Assembly: GCF_016801865.2 (NCBI RefSeq)
Contig: NC_068939.1
Span: forward strand, 44,269,230 to 44,333,229
Direction of reading: 5' to 3'
Source: Culex pipiens pallens
Taxonomy: Eukaryota > Arthropoda > Insecta > Diptera > Culicidae
DNA: 64,000 nt
The translations under genes were made by a program, and so were the position numbers. Shown here one piece after another: positions 34,155-46,074 of this stretch (its first letter is position 1; each line of letters starts with the position of its first letter). The notes beneath the pieces are model-generated. The model saw only the letters and a list, made by a program, of their open reading frames with translations. It was not told where the DNA came from and made no database searches.

Positions 34155-34980
34155 ACATCTGAGAACCTTAAAGATCGATATGTTTACCAAAACATGTGCA
34201 ATTTAAAGTTTCATGAGAATAATTGTTTGTTAAATATAAACTACCATTGCTGGTGTTAATTGAATGAATTTAGAAAATATGTTATGTTTATTTCTGTATT
34301 TTTCAAAATCAATCACATCTTGGATATATGTAAAACGTATGAAGAGTAATGTTTAAAATATATTATTTTAATAAAATTTGATAAAAATCAATATATTTGT
34401 ATGCTTTAGTTAATGCTATAAATTAACGTACAGATTTTATGGACTCATTTCGAGGTTACATGGTACCTGTTATCTGAAAAATAAAGATTAAACTGCAAAT
34501 GTGACAATCCAGCAAATATATTGAAAAAATGTAACAAGAAGAGCAAAATACAATCGCGTTCGACTTCCATCCCTTTCTTTTCCATGCTGCAATAAGGAGT
34601 TAAAGGTGCACAATTGATGTTTTACCGTTGATTTTAGGATAACCAAATTTTGAAGAACTGATTATGATAACTAATAAAAGTCCTTCCTCAACAGTTTAAA
34701 TAATAATTCTTTAATGATTCCTTCATTATAATAAGTTTAATTTTTTAAAGTATCCGACGAACAATGTTCCATTTTTTATCTTTTTTTTAGTTTGCGAAAT
34801 CAACAAAGGCCAACGTTAAACACTAGTTTGAATGTTAAATCAAATAATTGTACTACAATCATTTAATTTAAAACCAATTGATAGTAAATCAATTAAATCA
34901 AATCTCCTCACAACATATGAATCCAGCTACCTATTGTTGACGATGTCTTCTTCAACATTTCCTCAGGTATTAAAATAATC
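34155..34980. other. AT-rich upstream region of gene 1
   Basis: No repeats or coding exons recognised. It would hold upstream control sequence of the gene at 35090, but no site could be named. Confidence 0.35.
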
Positions 34981-34983
34981 TCA

Positions 34984-35020
34984 CATAAAAACCACGCCAA
35001 TCTTCAAAGTAATATCATTT
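34984..35020 (+). promoter_or_regulatory. candidate core promoter (TATA-like + Inr) of gene 1
   Basis: CATAAAA at 34984-34990 is followed 31 bp later by the initiator TCATTT (35015-35020, predicted +1 at A35017). This spacing is canonical for insect promoters and would give a 73-nt leader to the ATG at 35090. Confidence 0.5.
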
Positions 35021-35089
35021 CCAACTAAACCTTGGTACAGTTACTTACCTTTATTCAGTCAAGGAATCTGCTTTACTTACCTGTCAACG

Positions 35090-35437
35090 ATGGCATCATC
35101 TTTGATCTCAAGTTCAACGCCAGTCTGCACATCTCTGCCATACCCAGTTCCTACCTTGTCCGAGCTCTACCTGGACAGTCCCGTCAACAAGATATATTTG
35201 GACATTCAAATTCAGTACGATTTGAGCAGCGACTGCGAGGACGACCAAGATGAGTTCAAACTCGTGATTGATGAAGGTGATTCTGAAGACCAGCTTCCCA
35301 AAGAGAGCAAGATCACCACGACGAAGAAGTCCAGCAAACGAAAAGCTGAAGAACCTCTGGAGTCCGGTAAATCAAAACTTCGCAGGTCTTTGCGGTTGTC
35401 CGGTAGAATTGCGCCAGGAATGTTCATCGAGGAGTAG
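35090..35437 (+). CDS. small protein of unknown function, paralogue of the 49-kb gene
   Basis: 115 codons, single exon, ATG in a good context (CAACGATGG). The N-terminus (1-20) is Ser/Pro-rich. PVPTLSELYLD (19-29) is followed by an acidic stretch with DDQDEFKLVIDEGD (about 51-64). The C-terminal third is basic with KKSSKRK and LRRSLRLSGR, compatible with a nuclear localisation signal. No signal peptide or membrane segment. The PVP.L..E block and the DEF.L.IDE block match, in the same order, the protein encoded at 49018-49509. A TATA-like/Inr pair lies at the expected place upstream and AATAAA at 35518 downstream, so this reads as a real transcription unit. I do not recognise the family and assign no function. 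Confidence 0.7.
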   Translation: MASSLISSSTPVCTSLPYPVPTLSELYLDSPVNKIYLDIQIQYDLSSDCEDDQDEFKLVIDEGDSEDQLPKESKITTTKKSSKRKAEEPLESGKSKLRRSLRLSGRIAPGMFIEE

Positions 35438-35517
35438 ATGGTCTTGTTTAGGATAGGAAAAGAATGACAAACTTATTGTCCAGTGTTATAAATTGTAGAA
35501 ATTTTATTGGAAAATTG

Positions 35518-35523
35518 AATAAA
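35518..35523 (+). terminator. polyadenylation signal of gene 1
   Basis: AATAAA 81 nt after the stop codon, in an A/T-rich context. Confidence 0.6.
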
Positions 35524-35529
35524 TATATT

Positions 35530-36430
35530 ACTTAAAACATAATCAAAAAGTTAAAAAGTCAAACTATACAACAGGTCTCCTAGTAGTTCCCCCAAATCCT
35601 CGGCAAATGTCACGACCAGAAGCTAAACGCACATTAGCATTTCAAATTCAGCGCGTGGTGGTGGAAGCCAGCGAAGCCACTTATCAATCTAAATTTCCAT
35701 AACTGCCCGCATTCAAATATTTCCCATGTCATGTCCCTAATTCGAAATTCTACTCCACCGTACCGGGCAGCACCACAATTAATACCTGTTACCGCATAAA
35801 GCGCCACTTAACTTCTGAATCGTGTCATTAAAATATTTACCGGCTCAATTCGTGGAAAAGTGTCATAAATATAATACACTCACGTCGTCGTCCACCTGCT
35901 CGACCCGATGGATGGTCCCGACCAGGATCACGAACAGTTGGAAAAGTCAGTGCATGACGTGAATGTGTCATACCCATCACTTGGCAAAAGGGGGCTTGTT
36001 ACTTTCTCCCTCAGACCACACACACACACATTGTCACTTGGTACTTGTCATTCAGGCTGTATTGAAGAGGGGAGGCTAAAAGGGGGCAATCACGTGTCCT
36101 TTTACTATGCCCACCCCCTTCACCGCTCAGAAACTTTCTCTCCGCACCCAATGATGGTCGTTTATACAAAGTTATCAGCGAGTTTACCTTTTCTAACCGG
36201 TTACATGAGCCTATTTTCACTTTTGTCGTATAACTACATTGACTAGGTGTCGGAAACATATTATCGTTCGGGTTAAATAAATTGACACATTATTTGATGA
36301 ATTGATAAATGAGTAATTGAGGTGCGTTTTACACAATAATTAAATTATGTAATGTAATGTGAAATTCCCGTAAAGGTTTTTTGTTAAAGAATATTCTAGC
36401 TTATTGAATTTGATGAATCTTTTGGAAAGA
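35530..36430. other. non-coding, GC-richer stretch
   Basis: 35560-36240 is moderately GC-rich and apparently single copy, with a short (CA)n. No gene recognised. Confidence 0.35.
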
Positions 36431-36439
36431 TACAAAGTT

Positions 36440-36775
36440 TACAGGCAAGTGATACAGTTTTGCCTTCCTCACCTCACTGAGGCAAGGCTATAAAATCACT
36501 CAAAAAATAAACTTTTTAAATAAGCCTCCAAGATATACCTTTACGTATACATATCGGCTCAGAATCAAATTCTGAGCAAATGTCTGTGCGTGTGGATGCA
36601 CAGCAAAAAATCCGATGGTAAAATCGCATGCAAAAGCATGCACATCACCCATGACCAACCCACCCCAACACCAACAGTAAGGACTGGCACCTTAGCCCAC
36701 TCGGCCATCAGACCGATGAATAATAGAATGGATAAACGCATATAACAGCTTGACATTTCGGTCAAGTTGGTTTCC
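36440..36775 (-). mobile_element. tRNA-headed SINE-like dispersed repeat
   Basis: On the minus strand, GATGGCCGAGTGGGCTAAGG (around 36695-36714) is a perfect pol III A box in a tRNA-Ser-like setting. The B-box position is degenerate (GGGTTGGTCATGG). The 3' body holds palindromic words (GCATGCAAAAGCATGC, GATTCTGAGC pairs) and ends near GCCTTCCTCACCTCACTGAGG. No target duplication found. Confidence 0.45.
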
Positions 36776-36959
36776 CATACTGATGGGCTACATATTTTAG
36801 GGTGTAAAATCACACAGAATTTCATTAAATAATGCAATTTTTTTTACACCCAGACCTTTTACACGCAGCTGAATTACTACTTTTTTAGCTGTGTGGACGA
36901 AGAATTTTTTTCTCACTCACTTTTCTCGGAACTGGCTCGATCGATTTTGTCCGGATCTA

Positions 36960-37650
36960 GGGGGAGAGGGGGTAATATGCACCCCCGGGGCAAAATGCAC
37001 CCCCCGCTTTTCTCGGTATTTGCAAGAATTTTCCGGGAAAAAATCATAGAAATTGGAAGCTTTACATTGCTAAACCATGCTGGAAAAATTTGAGCATCGT
37101 AGTATAAAAACAGCATAAGTTATTTGTAAAACTTTAAAATGTTGTGTTTTCATCTAATTTACATTGAACTTTCATTATGATTTTTGGACAGTATAAAAAG
37201 CATTTATTGATATTGTAAGTGTTGAGGTATATAGTTTTTGCCATAATCTTCATTATTCTGTAAATATATGAGTCCAAAAACTTCAAAATTGCATTTTTCA
37301 TCAAATTTTCTGCAAAAAGCGTGATCGGGGCAAAATGCACCGCTGTGATGCTCCTTTGTAAAAACAGCGGTGTCATCTAGTGGTGACTAGTGAAAACTGC
37401 TTCTACCCGGTGCATTTTGCCTCAATGTTGCGGTGCATATTGCCCCGCATGGTTGTTTGAAATGAATCAAAAATGTTTTTAGAAATTTGATATTTTCGAA
37501 CAATTTTGAGGTTTTTAAAGACTTTTTCACATGGATGACGAAGAATAATAGTTGTTTTAGAACATCGAACAAAATACTTCCACAGTAATGCTGTATTGGT
37601 TGAGAAATCACAGTTTTCCCTTAGGGGGTGCATATTACCCCCTCTCCCCC
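36960..37650. mobile_element. TA-target MITE with GGGGCAAAATGCACC repeats, intact copy
   Basis: 691 bp. Ends GGGGGAGAGGGGGTAATATG and CATATTACCCCCTCTCCCCC, perfect inverted repeats. TA at 36958-36959 and 37651-37652. GGGGCAAAATGCACC recurs near 36987 and 37327, and inverted forms near 37409-37445. Confidence 0.88.
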
Positions 37651-37654
37651 TATG

Positions 37655-38131
37655 TCTTTGGATTCGTCTTCAGGTTCTTTAAGTCTTTTTTGAATTTCAT
37701 CCAGTTTGGAACAGTACTTTAAAAGTTATGATAGAAAAACAGTCTTGGTTTATACAAAAAAGGGTCTTTATTTACATAATTTGAAAGCTCCGGCGGATAG
37801 CTGTCGGAACTTTCCGCTCAGTTCACGCACACAAACACTGCAGTGCTTTCAAATGGTTCATTAAATTTATCGTAGATGGCAGCTCTCAGATGTATAGTGT
37901 CTTTACTAAGTAAGCGTTAGCCAAAGCTTTCGTAGTGTCTGGTTGCAAGGTTTTGAGGAGGAAGGCAGCAACCACTTTCTGGTGGATTAGGTAACGTTTT
38001 TATTTCATTTTACTAAGGGCGTTGAAATATGTTTATGTTGCTCTCCTTCACTATCAAACGTATGTTCCTACGTTGTTATTTATCATGCTACATGTTTGTG
38101 CCCACTAAAAAAATAAAAATTTAAGTGAAAT
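37655..38131. other. non-coding stretch
   Basis: No gene or well-bounded repeat recognised. Confidence 0.35.
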
Positions 38132-40430
38132 GGTCTATACAAGCCAGATGACACATGTCGCCATTTTGAATTTTCTTTGTGCTAAAATTTAGTGCTCATT
38201 TAGTGCTATTTAGTGCCCTAAACCCCACATTTAGTGCCCTTATAGTTTCCATACAAATTGCCATACAAAATTTGAAATACAAGCCAGATGACACATGTAG
38301 CCATTTTGAATTTTCTATGTGCTAAAATTTAGTGCTCATTTAGTGCTATTTAGTGCCCTATACCCCATATTTAGTGCCCTCATAGTTTCCATACAAATCG
38401 CCATACAATAATTTGAAATACAAGCCAGATGACACATGTCGCCATTTTGAATTTTTTTTGTGCTAAAATTTAGTGCTCATTTAGTGCTATTTAGTGCCCT
38501 ATACCCCACATTTAGTGCCCTCATAGTTTCCATACAAATCGCCATACAAAATTTGAAATACAAGCCAGATGACACATGTCGCCATTTTGATTTTTTTGTG
38601 CTAAAATTTAGTGCTCATTTAGTGCTATTTAGTGCCCTATACCCCATATTTAGTGCCCTCATAGTTTCCATACAAATCGCCATACAATAATTTGAAATAC
38701 AAGCCAGATGACACATGTCGCCATTTTGAATTTTTTTTGTGCTAAAATTTAGTGCTCATTTAGTGCTATTTAGTGCCCTATACCCCACATTTAGTGCCCT
38801 CATAGTTTCCATACAAATCGCCATACAAAATTTGAAATACAAGCCAGATGACACATGTCGCCATTTTGATTTTTTGTGCTAAAATTTAGTGCTCATTTAG
38901 TGCTATTTAGTGCCCTATACCCCACATTTAGTGCCCTCATAGTTTCCATACAAATCGCCATACAAAAATTTGAAATACAAGCCAGATGACACATGTCGCC
39001 ATTTTGATTTTTTTTTGTGCTTAAATTTAGTGCTCATTTAGTGCTATTTAGTGCCCTATACCCCACATTTAGTGCCCTCATAGTTTCCATACAAATCGCC
39101 ATACAAAAATTTGAAATACAAGCCAGATGACACATGTCGCCATTTTGATTTTTTTTGTGCTAAAATTTAGTGCTCATTTAGTGCTATTTAGTGCCCTATA
39201 CCCCACATTTAGTGCCCTCATAGTTTCCATACAAATCGCCATACAAAAATTTGAAATACAAGCCAGATGACACATGTCGCCATTTTGATTTTTTTTTTGT
39301 GCTAAAATTTAGTGCTCATTTAGTGCTATTTAGTGCCCTATACCCCACATTTAGTGCCCTCATAGTTTCCATACAAATCGCCATACAAAGTTCAATAGTC
39401 AAATTTCAGATGTCACCATTTTGAATGTTTTTTCGTGCGAAAATTAAGTGCCCATTTAGTGCTATTTAGTGCCCTATACCCCACATTTAGTGCTTTCATA
39501 GTTTCCATACAAATTGCCATACAAAATTCAATAGTCAGATGTCGCCATTTAGAATGTTTTTTCGTGCTAAAATTTAGTGCTCATTTAGTGTTATTTAGTG
39601 CCCTTTACCTCACATTTAGTGCCCTCATAGTTTCCATACAAATCGCCATACAAAGTTCAATAGTCAAATTTCAGATGTCGCCATTTTGAATGTTTGTTCG
39701 TCCTTAATTTTTCGTGCCCATTTAGGGCTATTTAGTGCCCTATACCCCACATTTAGTGCTTTCTTGGTTTCCATACAAATCGCCATACAAAATTCAATAG
39801 TCAAATTTCAGATGTCGCCATTTTGAATGTTTTTTCGTGCTAAAATTTAGTGCTCATTTAGTGCTATTTAGTGCCCTATACCCCACATTTAGTGCCCTCA
39901 TAGTTTCCATACAAATCGCCATACAAAGTTCAATAGTCAAATTTCAGATGTCGCCATCTTGAATTTTTTTCGTGCTAAAATTTAGTGCTCATTTAGTGCT
40001 ATTTAGTGCCCTCATAGTTTCCATACAAATCGCCATACAGTGTTCAAAAGTCAAATTTCAGATATCGCCATTTTGAATGTTTTTTCGTGCTTAAATTTAG
40101 TGCTCATTTAGTGCTATTTAGTGCCCTATACCATACAAATCGCCATACAAAGTTCAAAAGTCAAATTTCAGATGTCGCCATTTTGAATGTTTTTCAGTTC
40201 TTAAATTTAGTGCTCATTTAGTGCTATTTAGTGCCCTATACCCCACATTTAGTGCCCTCATAGTTTCCATATAAATCGCCATACAAAGTTCAATAGTCAA
40301 ATTTCAGGTGTCGCCATTTTGAATGTATTTTCGTGCTAAAATTTAGTGCTCATTTAGTGCTATTTAGTATATTTAGTTTATATACCCCACATTCAGCACC
40401 CTCATTGTTTTCATAGAAATCGTCATAAAA
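38132..40430 (+). repeat. satellite A, 130-140-bp unit
   Basis: Unit: TTTAGTGCTCATTTAGTGC, TTTAGTGCCCTATACCCCAC, ATAGTTTCCATACAAATCGC, then an ACAAGCCAGATGACACATGT variant (first nine units, 140 bp) or a TCAAATTTCAGATGTCGCC variant (later units, about 130 bp). Neighbouring units differ by few bases, suggesting recent tandem expansion. Confidence 0.92.
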
Positions 40431-40439
40431 AGCCTTAAG

Positions 40440-42235
40440 CTAAGGGCAAGTATGGAGCTTAATTTATACTTGATTTAACATATTTTCACACTGGAATGAT
40501 TTAGTGCCTTCGACTATGTGCAAGTTTCGGGCTGAAAATGATATTTTCTAAAAATTCAAACTTGATTCAACATATTTTCACAATGGATTGATATGGTGCC
40601 TTCGACTAAGTGCAAGTATCGCACTGAAAATGTTTCTTTGTTAGAAATTATGCTTGATTCAACATATTTTCACACTGGAATGATTTAGTGCCTTCGTCTA
40701 AGTGCATGTTTCGGGCTGAAAATGATATTTTCTTAAAATTTCAACATGTTTAAACATATTTTCAAACTGGAACAATTTAGTGCCTTGGACTTAGTGCAAG
40801 TATCGGGCAGAAAATGATATTTTCTTAAAATTCAAACTTGATTCAACATATTTTCACACTGGAATGATTTAGTGCCTTTGACTAAATGCAAGTATTGGGC
40901 TAAAAATGATATTTTCTTAGAATTTATACTTGATTCAACATATTTTTTAACTGAAATGATTTAGTGCCTTCGACTAAGTGCAAGTATCGGGCAGAAAATG
41001 ATATTTTCTTTAAATTTCAACATGTTTAAACATATTTTCGCACTGGAATGATTTAGTGCCTTCGACTCAGTGCAAGTTTCGGACTGAAAATGTTTTTTTT
41101 TTAGAATTTATACTTGATTTAACATATTTTCACACTGGAATGATTTAGTGCCTTCGACTAAGTGCAAGTATCGGGAAGAAAATGATATTTTCTAGAAATT
41201 CAAACTTGATTCAACATATTTTCTCACTGGAACGATTTAGTGCCTTCGACTATGTGCAAGTTTCGGGCTGAAAATGATATTTTCTAAAAATTAAAACTTG
41301 ATTCAGCATATTTTCTTACTGGAATAATTTTGTGCCTTTGACTAAGTGCAAGCATCGGGCTGAAAATGATATTTTCGTAAAATTCATACTTGATTAAACA
41401 TATTTTCTTATTGGAAGAATTTAGTGCCTTAGACTTAGTGCAAGTTTCGGGCTGAAAATGATATTTTCTAGAAATTCAAATTTGATTCAACATATTTCAA
41501 TACTGGAACAATTTAGTGCCTTCGACTAAGTGCAAGTTTTGGGCTGAAAATGACATTTTCTTAAAATATCAACATGTTTAAACATATTTTCGCACTGGAA
41601 TGATTAAGTGCCTTCAACTCAGTGCAAGTTTCGGACTGAAAATGTTATTTTTTTGTTAGAATTTTTAGTTGATTTAACATATTTTCGCACTGGAATGATT
41701 TAGTGCCTTCGACTCAGTGCAAGTTTTGGACTGAAAATGTTTTTTTTTGTTAGAATTTATACTTGATTTAACATATTTTCACACTGGAATGATTTAGTGC
41801 CTTCGACTAAGTGCAAGTATCGGGCAGAAAATGATATTTTCTTAAAATTCAAACTTGATTCAACATATTTTCACACTGGAATGATTTAGTGCCTTCGACT
41901 ATGTGCAAGTTTCGGGCTGAAAATGATATTTTCTTAAAATTCAAACTTGATTCAACATATTTTTTTACTGGAATAATTTAGTGCCTTCGACTAGTGGCAA
42001 GTTTTGGGCTGAAAATGATATTTTCTAGAAATTCAAATTTGAATCAACATATTTCCACACTGTAACAATTTAGTGCCTACGGCTAACTTCAAGTTTCGGG
42101 CTGAAAATTATATTTTCTTAAAATTTCAACATGTTTTAACATATTTTCACACCGGAACGATTTAGTGCCTTGGACTTAGTGCATGTATCGGGCTGAAAAT
42201 GTTTTTTTTTTCTTAAAATTCAAACTTGAATCAGC
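40440..42235 (+). repeat. satellite B, about 90-110-bp unit
   Basis: Unit: CTTGATTCAACATATTTTC, ACACTGGAATGATTTAGTGCC, TTCGACTAAGTGCAAGT, TCGGGCTGAAAATGATATTT. About 17 copies, more diverged than satellite A. It shares the TTTAGTGCC word with A, so A and B may have a common origin. Confidence 0.9.
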
Positions 42236-43141
42236 ACTTAGTCAAAGGCACAAAATCATTCCAGTGTGAAAATATGTTTAATCAAGTATAAATTCCAACA
42301 AAAAAAAACATTTTTAGTCCGAAACTTGCACTTAGTCGAACGCACTAAATCATTCCAGTGTGAAAATATGCTAAATCAAGTTTGAATTTTTAGAAAATAT
42401 CATTTTCAGCCCAATACTTGCACTCAGTCCAAGGCACTTAATCATTGCACTTAGCCGAAGGCTTTTTATGACGATTTGTATGAAAACAATGAGGCCGCTA
42501 AATGTGGGGTATAGGACACTAAATAGCACTAAATGAGCACTAAATAAACATTCAAAATGGCAACATCTGAAATTTGACTTTCGAACTTTGTATGGCCATT
42601 TGTATGGAAACTATGAGGGCACTAAATGTGGGGTATAGGGCACTAAATAGCACTAAATGAGCACTTGATTTTAACACGAAAAAACATTCAAAATGGCGAC
42701 ATCTGAAATTTGACTATTGAACTTTGTATGGCGATTTGTATGGAAACTATGAGGGCACTAAATGTGGGGTAAAGGGCACTAAATAGCACTAAATGAGCAC
42801 TAAATTTTAGCACAAAGAAAATTCAAAATGGCGACATGTGTCATCTGGCTTGTATTTCAAATTTTTGTATGGCGATTTGTATGGAAACTATGAGGGCACT
42901 AAATGTGGGGTAAAGGGCACTAAATAGCACTAAATGAGCACTAAATTTTAGCACAAAGAAAATTCAAAATGGCTACATGTGTCATCTGGCTTGTATTTCA
43001 AATTTTGTATGGCAATTTGTATGGAAACTATAAGGGCACTAAATGTGGGGTTTAGGGCACTAAATAGCACTAAATGAGCACTAAATTTTAGCACAAAGAA
43101 AATTCAAAATGGCGACATGTGTCATCTGGCTTGTATAGACC
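42236..43141 (-). repeat. inverted B and A units
   Basis: Same units as the two forward arrays, in reverse orientation and order. Confidence 0.9.
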
Positions 43142-43420
43142 GCCAACTCACACAGCAGCCACCCCGACCCCTCTTCGATTTGCGTGAAACATTGTCCGAA
43201 GAGGTAACTTTTGTTCCTGAATACGAATCCGAGCAATGAGTTACGATATCTCGAGACTAAGGTGCGGTACGACCCCTTTCGTTTCACACGTCTTTCAGAG
43301 ATTTTTAGCTTGAAACTATAAGTCAAGGGGACTTTTCTGTAAAATCAGACGTCCGACTGTTGGCGTATTCAAAATTACGAGAAAACGTATTTTTCATAAA
43401 AAAAATTGTTCAAAAAATAG
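43142..43420 (-). repeat. dispersed repeat S, copy 1
   Basis: Matches 51300-51645 in reverse: GACCCCTCTTCGATTTGCGTGAAAC, AACTTTTGTTCCTGA, TACGACCCCTT, AAACGTATTTTTCAT occur in the same order. Non-coding. Confidence 0.7.
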
Positions 43421-43538
43421 TTTAAAATAGAATTTGAAACAAATCAGAGATGTATTTTTTTCATTTAAAACTAAAATTATCATTTTAAAATTACGTGTTT
43501 TTTATGGCTTTGCAGGGCTGCAGACATTTTTTGTATTA

Positions 43539-44172
43539 GGGGGAGAGGGGGTAACATGCACCCCTGGGGCAAAATGCACCCTCTGCTTTTCTCGCTATTG
43601 GGAAGAATTTTCAGGGGAAAAAATCATACAAATAAGAAGCTTAACATTGCAAAACCATGCTGGAAAAATTTGAGCATCGTAGTATTAAACCAGCTTAAGT
43701 TATTTGCAACATTGTAAAATGCTGTGTTTTGATTTAATTTTCATTGAACTTTCGATTTGATTTTTGGACAATATAAAAAGAATTTATTGATATTGTAAGT
43801 ATTGGAGTTTATAGTTTTTGCCATAATCTTCATTATTCTATGGATAGATGAGTCCAAAAACAATGAAAAATGCATTTTGTGCTGTGCTGTGAAGCTCCTT
43901 TGTAAAAACAGCGGTGTCATCTAGTGGTGACTAGTGAAAACTGCTTTAACACGGTACATTTTTCCCCGTTGTTGTAGTGCTTTTCGCCCCAATGTTGTGG
44001 TGTGTATTGCCTCGCAAGGTTGTTTGAAATTGAATTCAGAAATATGTACTTTTTACAGAAATTTGGGGGTTTTTAATGACTTTTTTCACTTGGATGACGT
44101 TGAATAATAGTTGTTTAAGAACATCTAGCAAAATTCTTTCCTCCTATTTTGATTGAAGAGATCAGACAATTT
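43539..44172 (+). mobile_element. truncated copy of the 36.96-kb MITE
   Basis: Left end GGGGGAGAGGGGGTAACATG preceded by TA. Homology to 36960-37610 runs to about 44172; the right inverted terminus is missing. Confidence 0.8.
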
Positions 44173-44174
44173 CA

Positions 44175-46070
44175 CAAAAGCCTAATTTTCTGAAATCATT
44201 CCTTCAGAAAGTATTAAAAAAAACAAAAAAATATAAAAATATCCGAAAATTAGAAAATTATAACCAAAATGAAACTCAAAACAGTACACTTTATCAGAAA
44301 TTCTATAAAGTACTTATTTTACTTTGATTTAACTTTTTGTTTGTTCACATTTTCAATATTAAAAAAAATCATATTTAAAATAACATTTCTCAGGAACCGG
44401 TACATTACACTATGGCTCATGAAATGTATTTAAGAGTCCCACAAAACAAATATTTTTTTTTCGGAAATTGACAAATACGTGAACCACCAACAATGAAAAA
44501 AGCTAAATTTATAAAAATGGTATATTTTAAAGTGCAACAACTTTTTACTATATTGTATACATTATAATCTACAACTTTGCCGAAGACACCAAATCGATCA
44601 GAAACCCTATCTCCATGTATAGATTTTCAGCCCGCAAAATTGTATCGTCTCTAGGTGATCAGATAAAAAAAAACTTCTGGCCTCGCAAGCAGCAAAATGA
44701 ATTTTGAATTATAATGAGCATCCTTGTCTTTTTTTCAGCAAATTTGGTAAAGATTTACTGACTAATACTGAAGCTCAGGCTGGTTTAAAAAATAATGAAA
44801 AAAATAACTTCTCAGGAATAAATTGTAGAGCTTTATACTTCATGTGAAAATCTCACGTTTGACAATATTAGAACAGAAACCTACTGATAAAATGGTAGAC
44901 AAACTAGTTTCAATGGATAAACGTTAATCAATTTTCTGCATATTAGGGCGTCCAATTTTCCCGTGTCTTGAATTTCCCGGGAAACGGTAAAAATATATTC
45001 CCGAGAAATTTTGGGAACAGTCATAAAATCTATGTTTTCATTATATTCGTTATGATTTCATGCTTAAAATAATACAATTAGCTCAATACTATCAATTCTC
45101 GCTCACTTTTTCCAAAAGTTCTATGTACATAGGAAACCCATGGCGCATTGGTTGTTTTGAAAAGGTAATCTAGAATTGGTGATAAATAACATTACATTTT
45201 TTAGATAACTTAAAAAAAGTTGTGCTTTGGGTATTAAATGAACCTCAATTTTTAATCCAATGGAATTTAGTTTAAATTGGTCTCTCATAAATATATTTCC
45301 TTTATTTTTTCAAGAATTTCAGAAAAATTCTTTTAAAATGTCTGAAAAAGAGAAACGACAACAAATAAATTGAAACAAGTCAATGTAAAATAAAGATTAG
45401 TTTTGAATTTCATGTTTTATACGAAACATATTTTACAAATAATCTTTAAGTCACAACCGCCAACTGGGGAAAATCGTGACTACTTAGTAGCATATCATTT
45501 TCGTTATAACGACAAAAAATCGTGTAATAAGTTGGAAATGAAGAAATATCATCAGGATGTAGTATTAACAGTCATTTATAAAGAATGCATGCAAAATATG
45601 TCTTTTCTAACAATTCGAAAATTAAAATAACTTGTTGTGCTTCGAATCCCGAACACTGATAAAAGCTAATTCAAAATCAAGACACTATTGCTTCGAATTC
45701 CGGACACTCGATTTTGCTAATGAAGCACAAATTTGGACTAAAATGTTAGTGAATGGCATTTTTTAGGTCTCAAATAAGCTGTTAACATCGTAACTTTAAA
45801 TAAAAGTTGATGTTAGAATTCATCAAATAACACAGTTTTGACATTCATAATTCGAACTTATATCCAAATAATTTATAAAACAAGATGAGGTGTCCGGGTT
45901 TCGAAGCGCCCGGGAATTCCAATCATGACGTTAGAATGTTTTAGAGCAATAATGTTGGAAATCGATTTCGCTTAATCTTAATTTGGCTTGATCAGCTGTC
46001 TTAATTTGTTACATTTGAGCTCAGAGAATCTCAGAGAATTGAGATTTCGGTCATTCGATGTTTTTTGTAT
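44175..46070. other. non-coding stretch with old repeat fragments
   Basis: 44570-44640 is a small inverted family-R fragment (CTACAACTTTGCCGAAGACA). 44950-45010 has TTTCCCGGGAAAC, like the ends of hAT element A. No gene seen. Confidence 0.4.
45632..45915. mobile_element. possible MITE with GCTTCGAATCCCGAACACT repeats
   Basis: TTGTGCTTCGAATCCCGAAC at the left and GTCCGGGTTTCGAAGCGC at the right are inverted versions of one motif. A further forward copy lies at 45690 (GCTTCGAATTCCGGACACT). Limits and target duplication uncertain. Confidence 0.5.
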
Positions 46071-46074
46071 TTTT

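Larger units (their letters stand above)
38132..43141. mobile_element. 5-kb foldback with satellite-built arms
   Basis: Begins GGTCTATACAAGCCAGATGA and ends with its complement TCATCTGGCTTGTATAGACC. Order: about 17 forward A units (38132-40430), about 17 forward B units (40440-42235), about 2 inverted B units (42236-42460), about 4-5 inverted A units (42461-43141). The arms are thus unequal in length but made of the same units. No target duplication is evident and no coding sequence is present. Frames such as LKFSAHLVLFSALYPTFSA are unit translations. Confidence 0.8.

Noticed and set aside
38460..39689. LKFSAHLVLFSALYPTFSA repeat frames
   Set aside because: Satellite A units read in frame; unit lengths that are not multiples of three break the frame.
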